Assembly (NCBI GenBank): GCA_934541205.1
Contig: CAKTDK010000008.1
Span: 1 to 27,159 of the forward strand
DNA from: an uncultured Eubacteriales bacterium
GTDB taxonomy: Bacteria; Bacillota; Clostridia; Oscillospirales; RGIG7773
Length of the DNA: 27,159 nt
Reading direction: 5' to 3'
Shown: positions 22,851-27,159 of the stretch, one piece after another
Position numbering within the stretch: position 1 is the first letter of the stretch
How the letters are laid out: each line of letters starts with the position of its first letter
Made by a program: the position numbers and the translations under genes
Notes under the pieces: model-generated
What the model saw: the letters and a program-made list of their open reading frames with translations, nothing else
What the model was told of the DNA's origin: nothing
Databases searched by the model: none

Positions 22851-25800
22851 ATGAAAAGATTTACAGCAGGAATCCTTGCTGCAATAATGCTTATATTGCT
22901 GCTTCCCGCAGGAATATTTGCTGCAACTTCCGAAAAAATCGATATTTCGGTAAAAGACAGCCTGGCATACGGCGAAATTACTTCTGCCGCAGTTTCTGCA
23001 GCTTTAAACGGAGGATGCTCAAATTTTGATTTTTCAACGGATAATACAAAAGGCATAAACGCCGTTATTTCCCTTGGACTTTCAAACGACGTCATTATCA
23101 CTCACAACTCTTTTTCTCTTGCGGTTAATAAAGCCTTTGCTGATTCTTCATTAAAAGAACTTGATTTAAAAGTTTTTGAAAGCGGCGAAACCCTTCCTGA
23201 AAGCATTGAAAAAGTTAACGGAACAAAACCCGTTATTGAAATTTCAGCTAAAACTTCCGATAAAGAGCTTAGCTACTTTAACGAAAGTCTTTCGGTAACT
23301 ATTCCTTATGAAGCGACCGAAAAAGAAAAAGAAAATATCAGAGCTTTAACCGTATGGGCTATAGACGAAACAGGAGTTATAACTCCCGTCATGGACGCCC
23401 AATATGACGATATGGATAAAACCATTACTTTTAAAGCAAAAATATGCGGAACTTATGCCGTAGTATATAATGTTCCGGAATTTGAAGACAATAAAGACGA
23501 ACCTGCAAACTATGCCTATGATTTTATAAATTTTCTTGCTCAAAAAGGAGCTATAAAGGGAACTTCAGATACTGAATTTGAGCCTTTTAACGAAATAATC
23601 AGAGGTGACGTAATTCTTCTTGTAATGAGAGCTACAGGAATATACGGCGAAAAAGGAGAATATTTCTCTGATACTCCCGAAAATATGTATTATTCTTCAA
23701 CCATCGCTATGGCAAGAGAACTCGGAATCGCGCAGGGTATTTCTGAAAATGAATTCGGTCCTCAAAATAAAATAACCCGTCAGGATTTCTTTACATCAAT
23801 ATCGAGAGCACTTGATATTGCATATCCCGGAGTATATACAAATACAAATACCGACTGCCTTAAAGAATATTCCGACTTCGAAAATGTATCCGACTATGCA
23901 AAAGAACATACTGCAAAGCTTATGAACTACGGTATTGTAAGCGGTAACGAAGGAAGAATTCTTCCAAAAGATAACATAACAAGAAGAGAAGTTGCAACAG
24001 TTTTTGCAAAACTCTATAAAAGATTTGATAACGGAAAAAGCAACCTGTCTCTTGGCGGAAAATACTATATTTCATATCCCGGTCCGTCATATTTTTCAGG
24101 TGATCCAAACTTAAAAGCCCTTACCGACGGTAAAAAAGGCGGCGAGGAAATAACAGGTGAAAACGGCTGGCTTGTTGCTAATATCGCAAATACCAAAACT
24201 CTTATAAACTCAAGCTTAGGCCGAGTATATCTTAACTCGTTTGAAGCTCCTATGGAACCTCATGCATATATAAAACATGACTTTATGACTCTATCTGACG
24301 TAACTGCCGTTGAAATGAACTTCGGTGCTGACGCAGATAAAAATATTAAAATTCCTCAAAAAGTTGAATTTATTTTCTCAAACGACGGAGTAAACTTTAC
24401 CGTTCCCGGAGGAGAAGCTAAAATAGTTAAAGGAACAGACAACACTGCCGTATATCGTCTTGACCTTGAAAATCCGGTTATGGCAAAAGCCGTAAAAGCT
24501 ATTTTCTACAGTGCAGACGGATCTTCTGTTGCAATGGACGAAATAAAAGTTATAGGTACAAGAAGATATGAAGTCAAAAAAGTTACAAAAGATGACGGTG
24601 TAACTTACGATTGGAACGGTAATATTTCGGCAAGCGCTCAGCCGGTGGAAAATCAGCTGCTGCTTGACGGAGAATACTATCAGTTTGGAGAAGAAACTTC
24701 CGAAAAGTATCATACAGCTACTACAATTAACAATGTTATAGACCCGGTAACCGAAACAAAGAGCCAGATTATAACTTTTGATTTTGGAAAAGAAGTAAAT
24801 ATAGCTCAAATTGATTTGGCATTTTTATCGGTAGGTTCTTCCCGTAATTCCGATTATGTGGTTGCAATGTACGGCTCAAGTGACGTTGTAGAACTTGCAG
24901 ATGATTTCGGTCAAAGCTATCTTGCTTCCGAGGCAAAAAAAGACGGAGAAACCAAATATTATTATACAATAAGCAGAAATAATACCGTTAAAACAAGATA
25001 TTTATTCTTAATACTTGAAAATGCCGGAAGAACAAGTCTTGATGAAATAGATATTTATACAACAGATACTCCTCAGGCAGAACCTGATTACGGCTGGGGA
25101 AGCTATGACACAATGCTTGCAAATACAAATATCCTTGAAAATAAAACAATTAAATTAAACGGCCAAGATAACACTTTCCTTACAGATACTTATTTCCAGG
25201 CATCAGCTTCAAAAACCTTTTCTTCAAATAAAGAAATCGTAGTAACAGGCGAACTGGACCAAAAATATGATAAACTCGTAGGAACAGAATTTTACTTTTT
25301 GACTGATCTTTTAAGTGACTCAAAAGCAGGCGCTCCGGCAAAAATCGAAACTTATTTATCTGATGACGGAAAAAATTATACTCTTGTTTCATCAGATATA
25401 AGAACAGTTAAAACAGGCAAAAACCATAAAGTAAACCAATTCTTTAACAATGCGTCGGGAAAATATTTTAAAATGGTTATAACTCCTGCTGCGGGAGATA
25501 CTTTAAAATTAGCGGAAATTCAGCTTTACAGTGAACAGTCTCACCTTCCTCTTATAAGAGGCGGATTTTTCCAGCTTGGATATAATCAAGGCTCTTCATG
25601 GGCTCCTATGGAAAAAAACACCGAAATGGCTTGGTATAATCAGCTTAAAGGTATGAAAGAAATGGGCATGGATTATGTTGTAATGCAGTACGGCGTCGAT
25701 TATGCTACAATGCATTCAGTAATTCCAAGCCAAAAACTTACCGATCTTGGATATAAATATTATGAACCTTTCGGATCTTATGATCCTCTTGAAGCAGTTT

Positions 25801-26618
25801 TAAAAGCCGCAGAAAAACTTGGTATGAAGGTTTATCTGGGAACTATCCATTCCTACGGAAATTATAATGAAATTATAAAGGCCGGGGCTTTAAACTTTCT
25901 TAAAAAAGAGGCTGAAGACGGTAAAGTAGTAATGGACGTTTTAATGGAAAACTACGGTGAATATAAATCTTTTGAAGGCTTTTATCTTGCAGATGAAACC
26001 TGCGACGCATGGCTTTCACAAGGAAGTCCCACAGGCGGAGGAGTTTCCGACTACAGATATCTTTATAAAACTCAGTCAGACTATGCCCATGAAAAATATC
26101 CCGAAAAAAAATTAATGACTGCTCCAGCTATTTGGAGAGCTTCGGGATATGTAGCTTCTGAGAAGAATTTATATAATTTGATAAAACCCGATGTTGAAGG
26201 CGAAAGAGCTGTAGTTGATATTGTAGCTGCTCAAGACTGTCTCGGCAGAGATAACGCATTTACTCTTGCAGGAACTTCGATACAGTTTAAAAGATCATTG
26301 TATCCGGAATTTGAGCTTCATATAGAAGCTTGGGCAAGAGGTATTAAAAAAGCAGGCGCGCAGTTCTGGAACGATACGGAAGTTTTTAATGGAGCAGTAT
26401 ATCATACAAAAGAATTTACAGATATAATAGAGGCTATCGAATTTGAAAGTAAATATACAAACGGAACCATAGTTTTTGATATTCCAACTACTTTATCTCC
26501 TTTAACACAAAAAACCTATAACGGTTTAAAAACCTTCTATATGGAACACTTTACAACAGAATATACAAAACATTATAGCAAACTTAAAAATTGGAACTAT
26601 CAAAACGGTCAAAATTAA
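22851..26618 (+). CDS. Secreted SLH-domain protein with discoidin-like modules and DUF4434-like hydrolase barrel
   Basis: A 1255-aa exported protein. A signal peptide occupies residues 1-24/25 (cleavage near GIFAA). Residues 26-210 are a beta-rich domain I do not recognise. Three S-layer-homology motifs follow at about 219-260, 273-322 and 340-392 (for example FLAQKGAIKGTSDTEFEP, then ITRREVATVFAKLY); they tie proteins to the cell wall. Residues about 402-570, 585-736 and 758-893 look like discoidin (F5/8 type C) modules. Residues 900-1240 resemble the DUF4434 barrel, a glycoside-hydrolase-like fold: RGGFFQLGYN, MKEMGMDYVVMQYGVD, FYLADET with Glu1049 and LHIEAWARG with Glu1159, which are plausible catalytic acids. 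Likely a wall-attached glycan-binding hydrolase; the substrate is unknown. It has its own promoter. Confidence 0.86.
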   Translation: MKRFTAGILAAIMLILLLPAGIFAATSEKIDISVKDSLAYGEITSAAVSAALNGGCSNFDFSTDNTKGINAVISLGLSNDVIITHNSFSLAVNKAFADSSLKELDLKVFESGETLPESIEKVNGTKPVIEISAKTSDKELSYFNESLSVTIPYEATEKEKENIRALTVWAIDETGVITPVMDAQYDDMDKTITFKAKICGTYAVVYNVPEFEDNKDEPANYAYDFINFLAQKGAIKGTSDTEFEPFNEIIRGDVILLVMRATGIYGEKGEYFSDTPENMYYSSTIAMARELGIAQGISENEFGPQNKITRQDFFTSISRALDIAYPGVYTNTNTDCLKEYSDFENVSDYAKEHTAKLMNYGIVSGNEGRILPKDNITRREVATVFAKLYKRFDNGKSNLSLGGKYYISYPGPSYFSGDPNLKALTDGKKGGEEITGENGWLVANIANTKTLINSSLGRVYLNSFEAPMEPHAYIKHDFMTLSDVTAVEMNFGADADKNIKIPQKVEFIFSNDGVNFTVPGGEAKIVKGTDNTAVYRLDLENPVMAKAVKAIFYSADGSSVAMDEIKVIGTRRYEVKKVTKDDGVTYDWNGNISASAQPVENQLLLDGEYYQFGEETSEKYHTATTINNVIDPVTETKSQIITFDFGKEVNIAQIDLAFLSVGSSRNSDYVVAMYGSSDVVELADDFGQSYLASEAKKDGETKYYYTISRNNTVKTRYLFLILENAGRTSLDEIDIYTTDTPQAEPDYGWGSYDTMLANTNILENKTIKLNGQDNTFLTDTYFQASASKTFSSNKEIVVTGELDQKYDKLVGTEFYFLTDLLSDSKAGAPAKIETYLSDDGKNYTLVSSDIRTVKTGKNHKVNQFFNNASGKYFKMVITPAAGDTLKLAEIQLYSEQSHLPLIRGGFFQLGYNQGSSWAPMEKNTEMAWYNQLKGMKEMGMDYVVMQYGVDYATMHSVIPSQKLTDLGYKYYEPFGSYDPLEAVLKAAEKLGMKVYLGTIHSYGNYNEIIKAGALNFLKKEAEDGKVVMDVLMENYGEYKSFEGFYLADETCDAWLSQGSPTGGGVSDYRYLYKTQSDYAHEKYPEKKLMTAPAIWRASGYVASEKNLYNLIKPDVEGERAVVDIVAAQDCLGRDNAFTLAGTSIQFKRSLYPEFELHIEAWARGIKKAGAQFWNDTEVFNGAVYHTKEFTDIIEAIEFESKYTNGTIVFDIPTTLSPLTQKTYNGLKTFYMEHFTTEYTKHYSKLKNWNYQNGQN

Positions 26619-26659
26619 TAATTGCTTAAAAGTTTAATCTTTTAAACTTCCTTAAAAAA

Positions 26660-26693
26660 TTCAGAGACATCTTCTTTTGAAGATGTCTCTGAA
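26660..26693. terminator. Bidirectional terminator after the SLH/DUF4434 gene
   Basis: Perfect 15-bp arms (26660-26674 and 26679-26693, core CAGAGACATCTTC / GAAGATGTCTCTG) with a TTTT loop. The T-run is stronger on the minus strand (ATTTTTTAAG), so it may also end transcripts from the gene at the right edge. It lies 42 nt after the plus-strand stop. Confidence 0.78.
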
Positions 26694-26794
26694 ACTTTAT
26701 AATATATAAAATAAAGCTTTTTATGTCAATATTTAAGTATTTTTCGGTTTTTAAAAAATCTTGTTTTTTTATATTAATTTCGAACTTACTATAT

Positions 26795-27005
26795 TGTCAT
26801 TGACGAATGAAATGAAGAGTCTCTTTGTTTATTAAAGAAGATTCTTGGTCGTTACACTCTCTCAGAATGACAGGAGGAAAATATTCTTCATCGCTGTCAC
26901 TACTCTCTAATGACAAGACCATTTTTGTCATTCCAAATGTTAATGAGTAATCTCTTTTCATTCACTAACGAGATTCTTCGTCGTTTCACTCCTCGCCAAT
27001 GACAA
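26795..27005. repeat. Degenerate palindromic intergenic repeats, right cluster
   Basis: Three related arms face the same way: 26838-26872 (GATTCTTGGTCGTTACACTC then CAGAATGACA), 26884-26916 (TTCTTCATCGCTGTCACTAC then TAATGACAA) and 26970-27005 (GAGATTCTTCGTCGTTTCAC then GCCAATGACAA). Opposing TGTCATT arms start at 26795 and 26926. It is the same family as the cluster at 17756-17997, in better condition. It fills most of the gene-free stretch 26619-27054; the rest is AT-rich and shows nothing else. Confidence 0.7.
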
Positions 27006-27054
27006 CAGTAATATTTTCCAACAGAATGAGTACATCGAAACGGCAAAAACTTTT

Positions 27055-27159
27055 TTAATCTCTTATAATAACTTTTACATTATGATTTTCCTTTTGTAAA
27101 TCATTAAAAATGTCTATCATTTTATAAACATCTTTTCCAAACTTTTTCTCTATATATTC
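27055..27159 (-). CDS. C-terminal end of a gene cut by the right edge
   Basis: On the minus strand an open frame enters from the window end and stops at TAA 27055-27057, giving 34 residues that include KFGKDVYKMIDIFNDLQKEN and end VKVIIRD. The amphipathic helix and terminal strand look protein-like, but the fragment is too short to name and could be chance. The palindromic repeats and the hairpin at 26660-26693 lie downstream of it. Confidence 0.5.
   Translation of the reverse strand, partial: EYIEKKFGKDVYKMIDIFNDLQKENHNVKVIIRD

Noticed and set aside
24378..24809. 143-aa minus-strand open frame inside the SLH protein gene
   Set aside because: Antisense to a continuous 1255-aa frame with clear domains; no ribosome binding site.

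Overview
The window is about 27 kb of very AT-rich DNA (coding regions look to be roughly 30-35% GC by eye) from a Gram-positive-type anaerobe, most likely a gut-associated member of the Clostridia. Pointers to this are AGGAGG-type ribosome binding sites, TTGACA/TATAAT promoters, a SpoIIIE/FtsK translocase, ECF-type vitamin transport, a DegV protein, a FemAB ligase, an S-layer-homology (SLH) glycan-binding protein and iron-sulfur enzymes. SLH, discoidin and DUF4434 modules together recall carbohydrate-degrading gut Clostridia such as Monoglobus-like lineages, but that placement is a guess. No phage, plasmid, transposase or CRISPR array was found.

Layout. Positions 1-1187 (minus): a lipoprotein cut by the left edge, preceded by an SPL-like radical SAM protein. 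Positions 1282-4504 (minus): two diverged paralogous ECF-like sigma factors of 543 and 506 aa, each with a large C-terminal extension that starts with a winged-helix-like segment. Each is preceded by the same 22-bp block: a perfect 12-bp palindrome, an A-run and the Shine-Dalgarno. This is the most unusual system in the window. Positions 4621-8490 (minus): one operon with a clear promoter and terminator, encoding a GH20-like hexosaminidase, an aldo/keto reductase with two 4Fe-4S motifs, an ECF transporter S component and a DUF1893 protein. Positions 8568-9813 (plus): a GNAT acetyltransferase and a DUF4234 membrane protein, each with its own promoter. Positions 10014-10263 (minus): a tRNA-Thr/tRNA-Tyr operon with a consensus promoter and a terminator. 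Positions 10332-14900 (minus): ftsK, then a membrane diguanylate cyclase, secG and a small lipoprotein.

Positions 14980-16618 (plus): a membrane-anchored protein with TPR-like, chitobiase-C-like and propeller-like segments. Positions 16878-17702 (plus): DegV. Positions 17703-18232: a gene-free stretch with degenerate palindromic repeats, a strong hairpin and two similar extended -10 promoters. Positions 18233-22618 (plus): a FemAB-type ligase, mnmE and mnmG. Positions 22786-26693 (plus): a 1255-aa secreted protein with a signal peptide, three internal SLH motifs, discoidin-like modules and a DUF4434-like barrel. Positions 26795-27159: more degenerate palindromic repeats and the C-terminus of a gene cut by the right edge (minus).

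Together the genes mix housekeeping functions (tRNA wobble modification, protein secretion, chromosome segregation, cell wall cross-bridges) with surface glycan use (the GH20 operon and the SLH protein). No restriction, toxin or secondary-metabolite cluster was recognised. Two starts were moved downstream because of ribosome binding site placement: the radical SAM gene starts at 1175 and DegV at 16878.
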